Origin: Dendrobium chrysotoxum | Lineage: Eukaryota; Streptophyta; Magnoliopsida; Asparagales; Orchidaceae | DNA: 64,000 bases | Assembly: GCA_019925795.1 (NCBI GenBank) | Contig: CM034304.1 | Coordinates: 19,236,228-19,300,227, forward strand | Direction: 5' to 3' | Part shown: in pieces, positions 12,521-24,662 of the stretch | Layout: each line of letters begins with the position of its first letter | How positions within the stretch are numbered: position 1 is the stretch's first letter | The notes under the pieces: generated by a model | What the model was told of the DNA's origin: nothing | Database searches by the model: none | The model's input: the letters and a program-made list of their open reading frames with translations, nothing else | Program-made: the position numbers and the translations under genes

Positions 12521-13720
12521 CCCTGACCCATTAAGTTCTTAATTATGAACCCTTCTAGCTATCAAGTTGAATATTCAAATTAAAAATAAATCTTTCTAAA
12601 CGATTAATAATTTGGCACATTACTAGAGAGTCTTCTAATCCTATAATGCCTAACAAAAATAGACAACTATGTGAGAAAACCATCTAGGCTAGATTGACAT
12701 AGAAAAAGCCAATGTTTGGAAGTATCCTATCAAAATTAAAGCTTAGTATCCTCTTCATTCTAAAATAAGAAGATCTAAAATAGAATTACATAACTTAATG
12801 GCAGAATATTATGAATTAATAAATAACTTCATAACTTTAATATAACTTCACATCTTTAACATAAAATCTAGTATATTAAATAACTTCACAGCTTTAACTA
12901 CATATTACATTTGTGCACAACATAACATGATAACCATATCATAGATGAGAAGCAGTAAACGTTTAAAACTAGGGAACCATAAGTGCATAACCATAAGACC
13001 GTGGCCTGATAGTCGTCAACATTTACCAGTTAGTAGAGGCCAGATCATGAGAAGGTCTAAAGCATTCACCATTTTAAACAAGACCACCAGAGAAGTACAA
13101 GTGCATAACAAAAATATTATAATAACAGTCAGCACAGACGAGAACTAAGAAGAACATAAATATTCACCATTTCACCCTAAACCCTAAACCAAACTCCCAA
13201 AGAAACTAAGAAAGCATGCTATATATCTTTGCAAGTTGAAACAATCTAACAACAATATCTGGAGTAAAAAAGCATAATATGAACCCTAAAACTAAAAAAT
13301 AAATAAATTAATTAAAAATCCTAAATTGAAAAATCCTAAAATTCTTAAAAGATGTCGGCATCAACATGTCTGTGAAAACTGAGGTGAAAAATATTGATTC
13401 TCAGCAACCTCCAAAACCATCAATACGAAAATATTAAAAAACCCTAAAATGTTAAATAGGCAAAGAAATACAAACAAATGTACAATTTGTTCGGTCCAAA
13501 AGTTTGCTGGAGATGGCGAGTAGTGACAAACTCTGAAGACTGCGAGATGTAGCCTGTAGGCACCGACAGCTATTGGAGAACTGACAAGAAAAAATGAGCG
13601 AGAGCCAACAAGGAAATAGAAAGGAAAAGGGGCGAAGTCGAGAAGAGAATGAGAGAGAACAATAGAATGAACCAGCCATCAATCCACCAAAGCATGCGAT
13701 TTAAACCTAGGTTTTAATAA
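12521..13720. other. No gene recognised
   Basis: AT-rich intergenic DNA with short open frames only. At 13,172-13,190 there are about two and a half copies of the plant telomere-type heptamer (ccctaaa), which is too few to call a telomeric tract. Purine-rich DNA at 13,560-13,660 yields an open frame without domain evidence. Confidence 0.5.
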
Positions 13721-13724
13721 AAAG

Positions 13725-13885
13725 CGTGTTGCATTCGGGTCACCTTCGAGTTTTTGGGTTAACCCAAACCCGACTCAATTTTCGAAATGGGTTAGTGTAT
13801 TGAATTCAAATCCGACCCGTTTGCCAAATCGGATCCGAAATTTTTTGGATCGTGTTTTGGGTCGGATCAAGTATTGACACCCCTA
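13725..13885. mobile_element. Decayed copy of the GC-rich hAT element
   Basis: This stretch repeats the arm sequence of the elements at 16,721 and 18,193: runs of gggtt/acccgac, 'gacccgtttgccaaat' and the terminus 'tattgacacccct'. It ends at 13,885 with the shared TIR. The GC-rich core and the other terminus are missing or unrecognisable, so it is a truncated, older copy. Confidence 0.6.
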
Positions 13886-14510
13886 AGATCTACTATGGGC
13901 TACTTCTAGACATTATCACTAGGGCATCCTAGTCAAATGGTATTAGCACGACCTTGCAAGAGTTCTTTTGGGCTGGCCTGCTCAATAGTCAGAGTGGGCA
14001 TCTTTCCATTCCCCATCATATTCACAGTTTTTGAACTCAACCTCCACTAGCGGTATGTTTCTAAAGCCAGATATGGGCAAATGTATCACTCCAAGGTAAC
14101 AATGGAGAAATAAATTTCAAAAAGATCTAACAAAGCCAGGTTAGCAAGAAAAAGTATGTGAAATGTATACTTAAGCATATTTGTTATAGGAGAATAGTGC
14201 ATCATAATGCAAAGATTTCTGCATTGAAGGCGAGAATGGATACAAGTACCTTGTTGAGTAGCAAATTTCGGACAACAACATGAAAATAACAAATCCGCTT
14301 TGAAGGCGAGGATGGATACAAATACCTTGCTGAAGCCTTCTCAAGCCTGTCTCCTTCGTCATTTAAAGAGACTTGATTACGTTAGTACGCATGAGAACTA
14401 TAAAGTTTATGTAAGATATGTGGATTCCAACAGTTAAAAAGATGGCAACAAACTACAAAGTATATTCTATAATAGTGGCCTGTGAATCAATATTTGAAAT
14501 GAAGTTTTAA

Positions 14511-14640
14511 GGGTTCATTGGAGGCAGCTTTCTTACTGCTTTTTGAAGCAATTTTTCAGAACAAAATTTTTTTGAACTAAAAATTCTTATACTCAAAAGC
14601 TGCTTTAGAAAGTAGGAAGAAAATTGTCCCAAATGAAGCC
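14511..14640. mobile_element. Harbinger-like MITE, 130 bp
   Basis: The termini are imperfect inverted repeats (gggttcattggaggcagc... against ...ttgtcccaaatgaagcc), and the interior pairs 'agctttcttactgc' against 'agctgctttagaaag'. Direct TAA copies flank it at 14,508-14,510 and 14,641-14,643, matching the 3-bp TWA target duplication of PIF/Harbinger elements. Relatives are at 62,938 and 63,674. Confidence 0.7.
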
Positions 14641-14643
14641 TAA

Positions 14644-15238
14644 ATAACTCTACTTATATTATTTCATGTGAAGAGAGAGGTACATAATAAATTTAATTTC
14701 ACTAACAAAAAATTACTCTTTTTAATCTTATATAGTACTATATAAGCTACTGTAATTAGAATACATAATATTTAACATTTATAGCTGCAAAATCTAGAAC
14801 AATCAAATATGATAAGGACTTGAAGCTTCCAGGTATAGAACACTATATTACAAAATTATCTCTTAACACTTCCAAAAGATAATCGATTATGATTGCACAT
14901 TAAATCTAGTTCCTTGATAAAAAGTCACCTTATAACAATCAAATAATATGAAAATTAAGATGTTCATACAAATTTTTTTTTTAAAAAAGGATGTAATTGG
15001 ATATCACTCTAATCTCGTAAAACATATGAACAATATCGCTAGAGAAGTTTGTGTAGAAAGATGATTTCTAATTCATCTCATTAACCAATGTACATGTGAT
15101 TTGCTCCTGTAGTTGATCTATCATCTCCTCAGCATCTTCGCCATCTTGTGTCTCATGATTTGTTACATCTCCGTCGTTATATAATAATGTTTGGCCAATT
15201 CGATACTCATACTCTTATAGAGGTATATATGATTGACC

Positions 15239-15276
<38 letters not shown>

Positions 15277-16323
15277 TTTATTCATTACATGAACTTACAT
15301 TTAAGGACTGACCCAGATATAGACAACAAATTAAATTTAAATAATATGAAAATAACAGATTTAACTTACATGTAAATAATATGACTATCACTCGTCAAGC
15401 AATTGGAATGGAAGATATCAAGTGTCTGTACAAAAGGCAGGCAATTTAACACATTTCAATTAACTTCCTTTGGCTTACAATAATTTAATACTTTGCCACA
15501 AGCATTAAATTCACAATGTGTTCCTATTCATAAAAAATAAATTTCCTTAATAATCTGATGCCAAGTGCAGTGGATCAATTATAACTATGGAAGCTGCTGC
15601 TTGCTTTGCTGGTACATCATCGATAAGACAGACAGATTGACAGTGAGAGAGAACTGGGAGATTGAAATGTGGGAAATTATTTAATCTAACACTAAATCCA
15701 CAATCTGAATTACTAAATCAAGATTTATAGGACTTATTAAATTATGCTTTAGGTAAATCTTACTTGCATTTAAACAGTCCCTGAATCAGAAAAACAAATA
15801 TTATTTTGAGAAGCAAGAGAACCTAATTAATGATTCACAATAAAGGACATTAAAGTTAAATATATATATATATTTTTTTTTTGAGATAACTACATTGTTG
15901 AATTTATTAGAAGTCAAAAATCCCCGATCCATGAAAGAATTGAATGCATTTCTTCTTTAAGAAGAGCAACCCAAGAAAACAATATCAACAGCACACGACA
16001 TTATCAGATCTAGAATGATATATTCACAATAAAGTAAGAGCAACCTGTCAACCACGATAGAGGCTAAACCAACTCCCCAACAGCATACAGTCCCAAATTA
16101 TTAAGATTTGTAAACTAAAATTTACCAGTAACAATACTTCCATAATCGATGCCAAGTGCAGTGCAACTAAGATCCAGAAACAATAACACATAAGTCCAAA
16201 CTTCATTTATCTCAATATAAAAGAGGAAGCAACTTTATATAGTAAGTATTCTAATTTGTCTCTTATACAAGCAAATAATTAACAAGCCTTTTTATAATAA
16301 GAGATCATATGTATTTGTACTTA
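14644..16323. other. AT-rich intergenic DNA with microsatellites
   Basis: No gene is recognised. A (TA)n tract lies at 15,242-15,273 and a shorter one at 15,860-15,872. The string 'gatgccaagtgcagtg' occurs twice (about 15,558 and 16,148), followed both times by similar AT-rich sequence, so a short dispersed repeat is present. Confidence 0.5.
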
Positions 16324-17935
16324 CTACTTATAGAAAGACACTACAAAGTTATTAACTATAACGATCAATGAAACTATGGTGTTCTTGTATGACGATATTC
16401 GTAGCAATAACGAAGATAATGAACTCTTCAGTTTGGATAAATTGTCATAAAAATTTCTCACTAAATTGGATCCAAGAAGCTTTGTGGAGAACAAGTATAG
16501 TAACATATCTTCAAACGCTTCTGTTGTTTGATCAAGAACTTTAATGGTAGCATATATCAAAGGTGCCTCAATTATTCACTGTGATGCATTAGTTTCTAAG
16601 CTGATGTTTGTGCATGAATTTACAAGCTGAGTAATTTAACTTTATAGAAATAGATATCTAAATTTGTTTTCCTACTAGTAGTTGAAGTTGTAGAGGATGG
16701 TTATTTCAATTAGCTACACTTAGGGGTGTCAAAATCGGGTTTCGGGTCGGGTTCGGGTCGAACCCGCAATGACCCGCAGCTAAACGGGTTGACCCTAACC
16801 CGACCCGGGTAGGGAAACGGGTCAGAAAACCGGACCCGGACCCGACCCGACCCGGGTCAGGAAGGCGGACGCGAGGCGGGCGCGCGCGGGTGCAGGGCGG
16901 GTGAGCGCGCGGGTTCGGGCGAGCGCGCAGGTGCGGGCGAGCGCGGGCGCGAGCGAGCGCAGGCGCGGGCGAGCGCGGGCGAGCCCGGGAGAGGGCGCGG
17001 GCGCGCGGGCGCTGCTAGCGCGGGCGCGCTGCTGGCGTTCGCGGATGCGCGCGGGCAGGGCGGGCAAAGCGGGCAGGGCTTGCGGGCAGGCTCTAAACAG
17101 GTTTTCGGGTTGACCCGCCAACCCGTCGGGTCAACCCGAACCCGACCCGTTTTTCAAATGGGTCGAATTCCTGAACCCGAACCCGACCCGTTTTGAACTC
17201 GGGTCGGGTTCGAGTCAGGTTTTCCAAGTCGGGTTCGAGTCGGGTTGTCGTGTCGTGTCAAATATTGACACCCCTAGCTACACTCACTAATACTACTAAA
17301 ATTTTGTGAAGGATCTTCGAAAGAGTCACTAGCAGTGTCAACTTGTTTAGAATCTCCATAAATATTTTCATGGTCAAGTCCTTAGTTGGGAGTCCAAGCA
17401 TGAACACCAGTAGCAACGACACCCATGAATATCAAATCAAGTTTATGTTCAAGTTCAAGATTAACGTCATAATATCTAAATTTTTTGATATTTGACACAA
17501 CCTACAAAGCAAAATTTATTTTATAGAACTGAAATGCATAACATAAAGTTTAAAAGAGCCAAATATATAAAAATATATGCAATCAATATTCACCTCTAGT
17601 TTTTCTTTTCACCATTCATCAGGTGCATTAATGACCTTTCTCCTAGCATCCCAACCCAATCTAGTCATCCCACGCTTCAGATCCTTCCATAATTTCTAAT
17701 ATATTTTTAGCTGGTCTCACTTATTTTTTAGCCACACTTTATCCCTCTCTTCTAGTTTTGTTATAAAAACTCTTCATTAAGTTCATCTAACCCCTTTATT
17801 GAACTATGTTGTCGGATTGAACTATATTGTCGATCTATTGTTAAGTTCAATCTCTCTTAAACATAAACCATAAATTATCATTTTCACATCTTGCATCCAT
17901 ATTGCTGATGTTCTATCATCCTTTGGTTTACTCAT
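16324..17935 (-). pseudogene. MYB/SANT-like domain protein pseudogene, split by an hAT element
   Basis: From an ATG ending at 17,935 the minus strand reads in pieces like the plant family of MYB/SANT-like (Myb_DNA-bind_3) proteins found as host genes and as Harbinger-type accessory ORFs. The pieces are 'MIIYGLCLREIELNNRST' (near 17,870), 'KLWKDLKRGMTRLGWDAR' (near 17,670), then 'LELEHKLDLIFMGVVATG' (about 17,450-17,400) followed by an acidic serine-rich tail. Several stops (for example after WTPN at about 17,383) and frame breaks are present. The hAT element at 16,721-17,276 interrupts the tail. Beyond it, 16,324-16,560 carries a helical block with EDMLLYLFSTKLLGSNLVRN, like the C-terminal segment of these proteins. 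Nothing is functional. Confidence 0.6.
16721..17276 (+). mobile_element. GC-rich non-autonomous hAT element, 556 bp
   Basis: It begins TAGGGGTGTC, ends GACACCCCTA, and is flanked by perfect 8-bp duplications GCTACACT (16,713-16,720 and 17,277-17,284), the hAT hallmark. The arms are dense in acccgacccg/gggtcgggtt motifs. The core (about 16,860-17,090) is a (gcgggcgagcgc)-type minisatellite of extreme GC content in otherwise AT-rich DNA. Long open frames on both strands are products of this composition; there is no transposase. Confidence 0.85.
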
Positions 17936-18192
17936 TTAATTTCTTAATTGTTGTGTTATAAACTCATGGTAAGGTTTGTAAACTTTTTTTAATGCTACAG
18001 CTGAAAGTAAATTCAAGAAAGATTCACGGCCTCGTGCAACACTGACAAAAAAGAGCATATAAAACAACTACATCTAAAATTGGATTAAATAACTGCATCT
18101 CAATGTTAAGTTAATTCAGAATAATAAACTAGTATAAATAAATTAACGAACCTACAAAAATGATATCTACACCTTATTTAGATGCTCTTAGT

Positions 18193-18773
18193 TAGGGGTG
18201 TCAATATTTGACACGACACGACAACCCGACTTGAACCCGACCCGGAAAACCCGACTCGAACCCGACCCGAGTTCAAAACGGGTCGTGTTCGGGTTCAGGA
18301 ATTCGACCCGTTTGAAAAACGGGTCGGGTTCGGGTTGACCCGACGGGTTGGCAGGTCAACCCGAAAACCTGTTTAGAGCCTGCCCGCAAGCCCTGCCCGC
18401 CCTGCCCCCGCGCATCCGCGAACTCCAGCAGCGCGCCCGCGCCCGCGCTAGCAGCGCCCGCGCGCTTGCCCGCGCGCCCGCGCCCTCGCCCGGGCTCGCC
18501 CGCACCCGCGCGCTCGCCCGCACCCGCGCCGCGCGCTCGCCCGCACCCGCGCCGCGCACTCGCCCGCCCCGCACCCGCGCGCTAGCCCGCGCGCGCCCAC
18601 ACGCGCCCACGCGCGCGCCTCGCGTCCGCCTTCCTGACTCGGGTCGGGTCGGGTCCGGGTCCGATTTTATGACCCGTTTCCCTACCCGGGCCGGGTTAGG
18701 GTCAACCCGTTTTGCTGCGGGTCATTGCGGGTTCGACCCGAACCCGACCCGAAACCCGATTTTGACACCCCTA
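18193..18773 (-). mobile_element. GC-rich non-autonomous hAT element, inverted sister copy
   Basis: The same family as 16,721-17,276 in opposite orientation and very similar by eye. It starts TAGGGGTGTC and ends GACACCCCTA. The flanks are CTCTTAGT and CTCTCATG, matching at 5 of 8 positions, so the duplication is decayed or the edges are altered. The core minisatellite is longer than in the sister copy. Confidence 0.75.
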
Positions 18774-20300
18774 CTCTCATGAGAGATTTGACCCTCAATC
18801 GGAAATTAGGCACATTACACAAAGGTAATAACATGAATATGTAACTTATACTCTGTAAACATTTTTTAAAAATTTCATGAGCGAACAAGAGAACTGTATC
18901 TATTGCTCTCATTGAAACTACCATCTGAACAAGCAGCTTACTTTTGTTTAAGCTGTTGATCAACAATGTCTAACATCCTAATCGAGTGAAGCACAAGCAA
19001 AAGACTATTGAATTATGTGTTATCACCATGGAAGAAAAAAAGAAGTCTTCAAAATTTATGGCGGCACAATCAGATATAGACATTTAGGGGAGATTAGGGA
19101 AAGCTGAGTTAGGGGAAAATTTTGTGGATAGAAATTAAGGAGACTTATACACTTCGAAGAAGAGATTAATCGAATAAGAAATTATAAATGTAGTAATTGT
19201 AGATGATCGAAAGTCATCATGGTAGATTAATTGGCTTAAGGAGCTTTCATGTTCGAAAATAGCTCATGAGCTGACGAGCGACCTCCGATCAACAAAAGGT
19301 AATCGAGTGGAGGATGTAGCCTAGGTAGATTGCCACGAGGAGAGCTACGATAGCGGAGACGAGGATGAGAATCACAATGACAAGCAACCTCCGATCAACA
19401 AAGATAATCGTATGAAGGACTCAGTGTGAGAGATTGGTATGAGGGGAGCTGCGATGGTGGAGAAAAGGACGGGAATCACAAAAATAATCTAGCAGAAGCA
19501 CATATAATTGGGAGTATTTATGTCATTTTCAATCTTCGAAACAGCGGAAAGCTGTGGAACACGGGAGGTATTCGTAGGTTGCGAAAAGCAGCAGTCGTCC
19601 ATGAAAATTATCGTGCCTCTGTTCTGCCGCAATGCCCCAAACGATAGCTTGATAAATTTTTTATAAAGCAAAACAGTAAAGAAGCCGTCCTAAACGGACC
19701 CAAAATTATGAGCATAAATATAATACAATTAAATTATTTATATGATAATTCAGTTGTATTTATTTTTTAATTTAATAAAATGAATTAAGAGTAACATATG
19801 ATGAATACAATTAAAAACTTATATTAAAATTAATCTTTTTCATACAAAATATATTATTCTGACAAAACATTTTTTTTATTTGGTAAGTGAAAAAAATAAA
19901 AAATAAAAAAAATTTCACAAGCAGTTTTCGTTAGCGTGTTGCCTATGTTATTCACGTTAATTCTATGGTGCGAGACTTCGGCAAGAGGAAAAGCAAAGCC
20001 TGTCCACGTTGGAAAGAATGGCACGCTTAGAATAGGGATATTCAAATAATATTTTTATATTGTAATATCTAAAATACTAATAAATAATGATTTATGAAAT
20101 AAAGAGGAACGCTGGAAATTCTTGTTATGAAGTCTTGCATGACGTCGAGATAATTCACTAAGTTTTTCAACTTTGGGTTATTTATAGTAATAATTAATCA
20201 AAAATGCATTAACTATCATTCAAAGAAATCAAATTCCAACGGGTGCTTCGCTTGACTTTCATTTTTGAGTGTTAGTTTCTCATTCTCTATTTTTCTTTTT
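18774..20300. other. Intergenic, no gene recognised
   Basis: Contains a short direct repeat around 'acgagcgacctccgatcaacaaa' at about 19,273 and 19,380, and a MITE-like scrap at 19,665-19,695 (agtaaagaagccgtcc) related to the Harbinger-like MITEs. I see no supported coding sequence. Confidence 0.5.
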
Positions 20301-20306
20301 ATATAT

Positions 20307-21492
20307 ACTAGTATAAATGCACGTGCACATGATACATGTAAATAAAATTTTAAAAAATAAGAAATAAATAATTAAAATTTGAAAATAATTTATGACATGC
20401 TATATCTATGCTATTAAATTTTATATTAACCGTGGATAAATATGAATGATCTCCTACAAATGAAAAAGTAAAATTGAAAAAAAAAATCGAGCTGTAAATA
20501 TAAGAATAAAAAATATTGCATTAATAATTTTTTTAATCTACTACTAACATGAATGATGTCATAAGCTCTTCGGAGAGAGGTATATTTGTAAATCTGTCAC
20601 AAATTAATACAAAATAATTGACATTAATTAAATAATAAATATAGTTATAAATACCAATTAATTATAGTGATTATCCAATATTTCGGGATAGCCAATTTGG
20701 TTAATGTAAATCTGAATTTTTTTTTAAATTTAAAGAAATAATAGTCAATATTTGTAATCATGATAATTAATACAATATAATTAAATAATTAATTAATGCC
20801 GGTAATAATTTAAAATAAGCAAAATTTATAATTTTAAAAAATAAAAATATAATAAAAGGCTACAATAATTTTTCAGAAATAAAATGAAAGGTCTGGATTT
20901 ACTATGAAATAAAATTCAAGTGACTTTTATAATTGTAGTATAGATATATAATTGCTAGAGTAAGTATTAAAAATTATTTATTAACGCCACACTTGCATGA
21001 CTTTTTTAATGAATTATATTATTAATTGCTAGAGTATTAATAAAGAAATTAAAAATATAAATATATTAATTAATTCTAATTGAATATAAAAATAAATTTA
21101 ATTAAATACACCAATTAAGTCTTACTTAAATGCAATTAATGTAATCAAAATAAAAAATTTCATGCATTTAAATGAATAAATAAAGTTCTTAAATAAGTTA
21201 ATTAAATATATAAATAAAAAATAATAAAAATAAATATATTAATTAATCCTAATTGAATATAAAAAAAAATATAATTAAATGCACCAATTGACTTTTATTT
21301 AAATGACTCTTACTTAAATATAATTAATGTAAATAAAATGAAAAATATCATGCATTATAATGAATAAATGAAGTTAATAAATAAATTAATTAAATATATA
21401 AATAAATTGAAAGATTGAGATTCATCTTTGATAAATTAAATTGAAGGTTAGAATTACATTTGGGATGAATCCCAAACCACACTTATATAGTA

Positions 21493-21588
<96 letters not shown>

Positions 21589-23242
21589 CCAGTAAAATTA
21601 TATGTGCACAAAGTGCATGTGAATAAAATATTAATTATGATATAAAAAAATATTTCATATCTAATTTCTCCAAAGAGAATACAATATATATGTTAAAAAA
21701 AAAGAAAATCATAAATCAAAAAATAATCGCAAAATATAATTGAATATAAACTCAATAAATCAAACAAATAAAAATATATATATATGATTAAAATAAAGAA
21801 TCCAGTTAGTTAAATAATAAATAAAATATAATTAAACTCAATAAATTAAACAAAGAAAAATAATTAAATAAAGAAATTTCATTTCAAGAATATAATTACA
21901 ATTAGAGAGATTTTTTGACAAAAATAATTGAAGACATCTTTGGCATCAAAAACTTTTTCTATAAAATCAAACAAATGATAAAAAAATTATGCAAAGAGAT
22001 TTTATTTTATAGATAAAAATATAATTACAATTAGAAAAATTTCTAATTAAAAAAATTAAGGCATCTTTGGCATCCAAAGTTTTCCCGCTGTCGCAGAGAT
22101 GCTACAAAAAGTTGATATGATCTTGTCTTCGAAACTTGATATGATATCATCATCGCAACACTACCATTACGAAGGAGTTGTTAGGCCTACTATAGCTAGA
22201 TCATCTTCCCAACACCATAGAAATAGGAGAGATCATAAAAGAATAAAAAGAGTTTCATATAGGATATAGAGTATGATGAGTTACGAGAGTTATAATATAT
22301 AATATAACAAGGAATATAATATAACAAGGAATATAAAGAGTTGTGAAGAAGGGAATATGAAGAGAAATAAAAATTATATGGAATATTAAGAGGGAAATAT
22401 GAATAGAAATAATAAATATAAAGGATACAAAAAGAAGAATATGAAGGGATACTTAAATTTGTATTTCTTAAGATCATGATAAAAAAGAATAAGAAGAGTA
22501 TGAAATAATAAAATGAGAATACAAAGGGGTATTCAATAAATGTGAAGGAAGACTAAGAAGTATTATTAGGGAATTCAAAGTATATATTATTTATTTATTT
22601 ATTTAAAAAAAAGTTATTATAATTAATTATTTTTAAAATAATTAATTAATCATAATAAGATAATAAAAATAACAATCAGAATTCTATTTTAAAAACTAAT
22701 ATGAAAGGTTAGGACTATTTGTGAAGAAATTCCAGTTACTTTTATAATAGTAATATTTATAATAATAGATATATATTGTTTAAGCTGAATTTTGGGAGAT
22801 AAAAAGTAAATTATTTTTTATAATAAATTTAATAGTTAATCATGTAAATATAATATATGAATTAACATTGTAATTTTAAATAATTTAATATTTAAGTTAA
22901 TTTTTTATTGAAAGTAATTTATGCAATTAAATGATAATATGCATAATAAGCAAATAATAATATTAATTAAAAAAGATTTAAAAATGAGAGTATTAAAAAG
23001 ATAGAATTTAATTTAATTTTTTATATAATAATCATACATTTAAATTTTAGGATTCGATATTCATCATAAAATTAAAGGCTAGAATTCAATATGAGAATAT
23101 TTATAAATCAGTTTTATAATAGTATATATGATGAATATTAATTAATGAATTATATTATTAATTGCTAGAGTATGTATTAATTATGAAATAATAAAATTAA
23201 ATATATTAATTAATCCTGATTGAATGTAAAAATAAACATAAT
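20307..23242. repeat. AT-rich region built from a diverged repeat family
   Basis: Related segments run 'atatattaattaatcctaattgaatata...accaattgactcttacttaaat...catgcattt...agttaattaaatatataaataa'. Copies start at about 21,060, 21,232 and 23,201; the last is cut by element G at 23,242 and resumes at 49,424. A tail motif ('ggctagaattgcatttggga...cacttttatatagtag') occurs near 20,885, 21,447, 22,706, 23,073 and 49,580. A head motif ('tagtataaatgcacgtgcacat') is at 20,309, with a variant at 21,590. The element class is unknown to me. Confidence 0.6.
21493..21586. repeat. (TA)n microsatellite, about 94 bp
   Basis: A pure alternating TA tract at the tail end of one AT-rich repeat copy. Other copies also end in short TA runs (for example at 49,629), so the microsatellite probably grew from the repeat's own end. 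Confidence 0.95.
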
Positions 23243-24662
23243 TGATACATCCTAAAAAAATTATCTTGATCAGGCACGAATCTCAAGGCAAAATCAAGTT
23301 GGAAACTTCCAAAATTAAAATTAAGACCATCTGAACTCCGATTTCAGTGAACTTATAGTAGAACTGAACGTCTCAGAAATACGAAACCAACGACACTAAA
23401 TTCAACCTAATTCGAGCCCAAATGGGTCTAAATCAAGAGCCCAATGTGCTGTTGGAAGGTTTGAACCACAATCTGATTTACCAAACTGTTTCCACACATA
23501 ACGTGCTTATAGTCAAATCGAGCGGCTCGACAAGATAAATCCAACGAGCCTAAGATTATTGAATTTTGATATCTCTAAGACCTTTAAATATCTATCTAAT
23601 GGTCCACGATCAAGGGATTCAACATCATGCGTCCATACAAACCACTCCCCATTTACCCTTGATCTTTCACCTATGTACGGGCTATGCCACTCCGATAAAT
23701 TTATAAATAGAGCCCCCTCTCCTCTTTGAAAAGGGCCTCCTAATCCTAAGGTGAAAAGAGAGAGATCAGAGATCACTCTTGCCTCCTTGCTCCTCCTCGA
23801 CCATCGCCGGAGTTCCACCAGACCACTGCTTGACGTTGGAGTTCTGTCGGACCACCACCTGACGTTCCCTGCTCCGTCGGACCACCGCCTGATGTCCTGA
23901 GCTCCGCCAGACAACCACATGACGTTCTCAGCTCCGTCGGACCACCACTTGACGCCTTGAGCTCCACCGGACCGTCACCTGACATCCTAAGTTCAGCCGG
24001 ATCACCGCTTGACGCCCTGAGCTCCGCTGGACCACCATATAGGGCCCGAATATCTATCGGACCACCACCTAGGGCTCGGACATCTGTCGGACTACCACCT
24101 GAGGCTCGTACTCCTATCGGACCATCACCTGAGGCCCTCACTTCTGTCGGACCACCACCTGAGGCCCGCACTTCTGCCAGACCATAACCTGAGGCCCACA
24201 CTTCTGCCAGACCACCACCTGAGGCTGCACCTCTATCAGACCACTACATGATGCACAGACTTCTGCTGGACTTATACCTGGTCATACTACAGTCCTTCTG
24301 ACCTCCATCGCTAGGCAATGATCTTTCTGACCCCTGCCTCCTACCGACTACGGTCCTTCCTACCTCCGTTGCCTACTACGATCCTTCCGACCTCCATTGC
24401 CTGACCAACTAAGGTCCTCCTGACCTATGTCATCAAACTATGATCTTTCTGACCTCCAATGCCAGTCGACTACGACCCTTCCGACCTCCATCGCCTGACC
24501 AAGTAAGGTCCTCCTGACCTCTATCATCAGACTATGATCTTTTTGACCTCCAATGCCAGTCGACTATGGTCCTTCCAACCTCCGTCGCCCGACCAACTAA
24601 GATTCTCGTGACCTCCATCATCAGATTATAATTTTTCTAACCTCCAATGCCAATCAACTACA
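23243..24662 (+). repeat. Element G 5' LTR, first part
   Basis: Homologous along its length to the intact 3' LTR (47,648-49,418). It contains the 30-bp 'cggaccaccacctga' minisatellite (about 23,820-24,250), then a longer-period segment of 'gacctcc...catcagactatgatctttctgacc' type. It stops at 'caatcaactaca', where Sirevirus A begins; the corresponding sequence in the other LTR continues unbroken. Confidence 0.85.

Noticed and set aside
13172..13190. Interstitial telomere repeat
   Set aside because: Only about two and a half ccctaaa units, which occurs by chance and in plant promoters.
13452..13682. 76-codon Ser/Leu-rich minus-strand frame
   Set aside because: Arises from a purine-rich patch; no signal or domain that can be defended.
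16822..17121. Ala/Arg/Pro-rich open frames on both strands in the hAT core
   Set aside because: Stop-free because of extreme GC content; the sister element at 18,348-18,782 shows the same effect.
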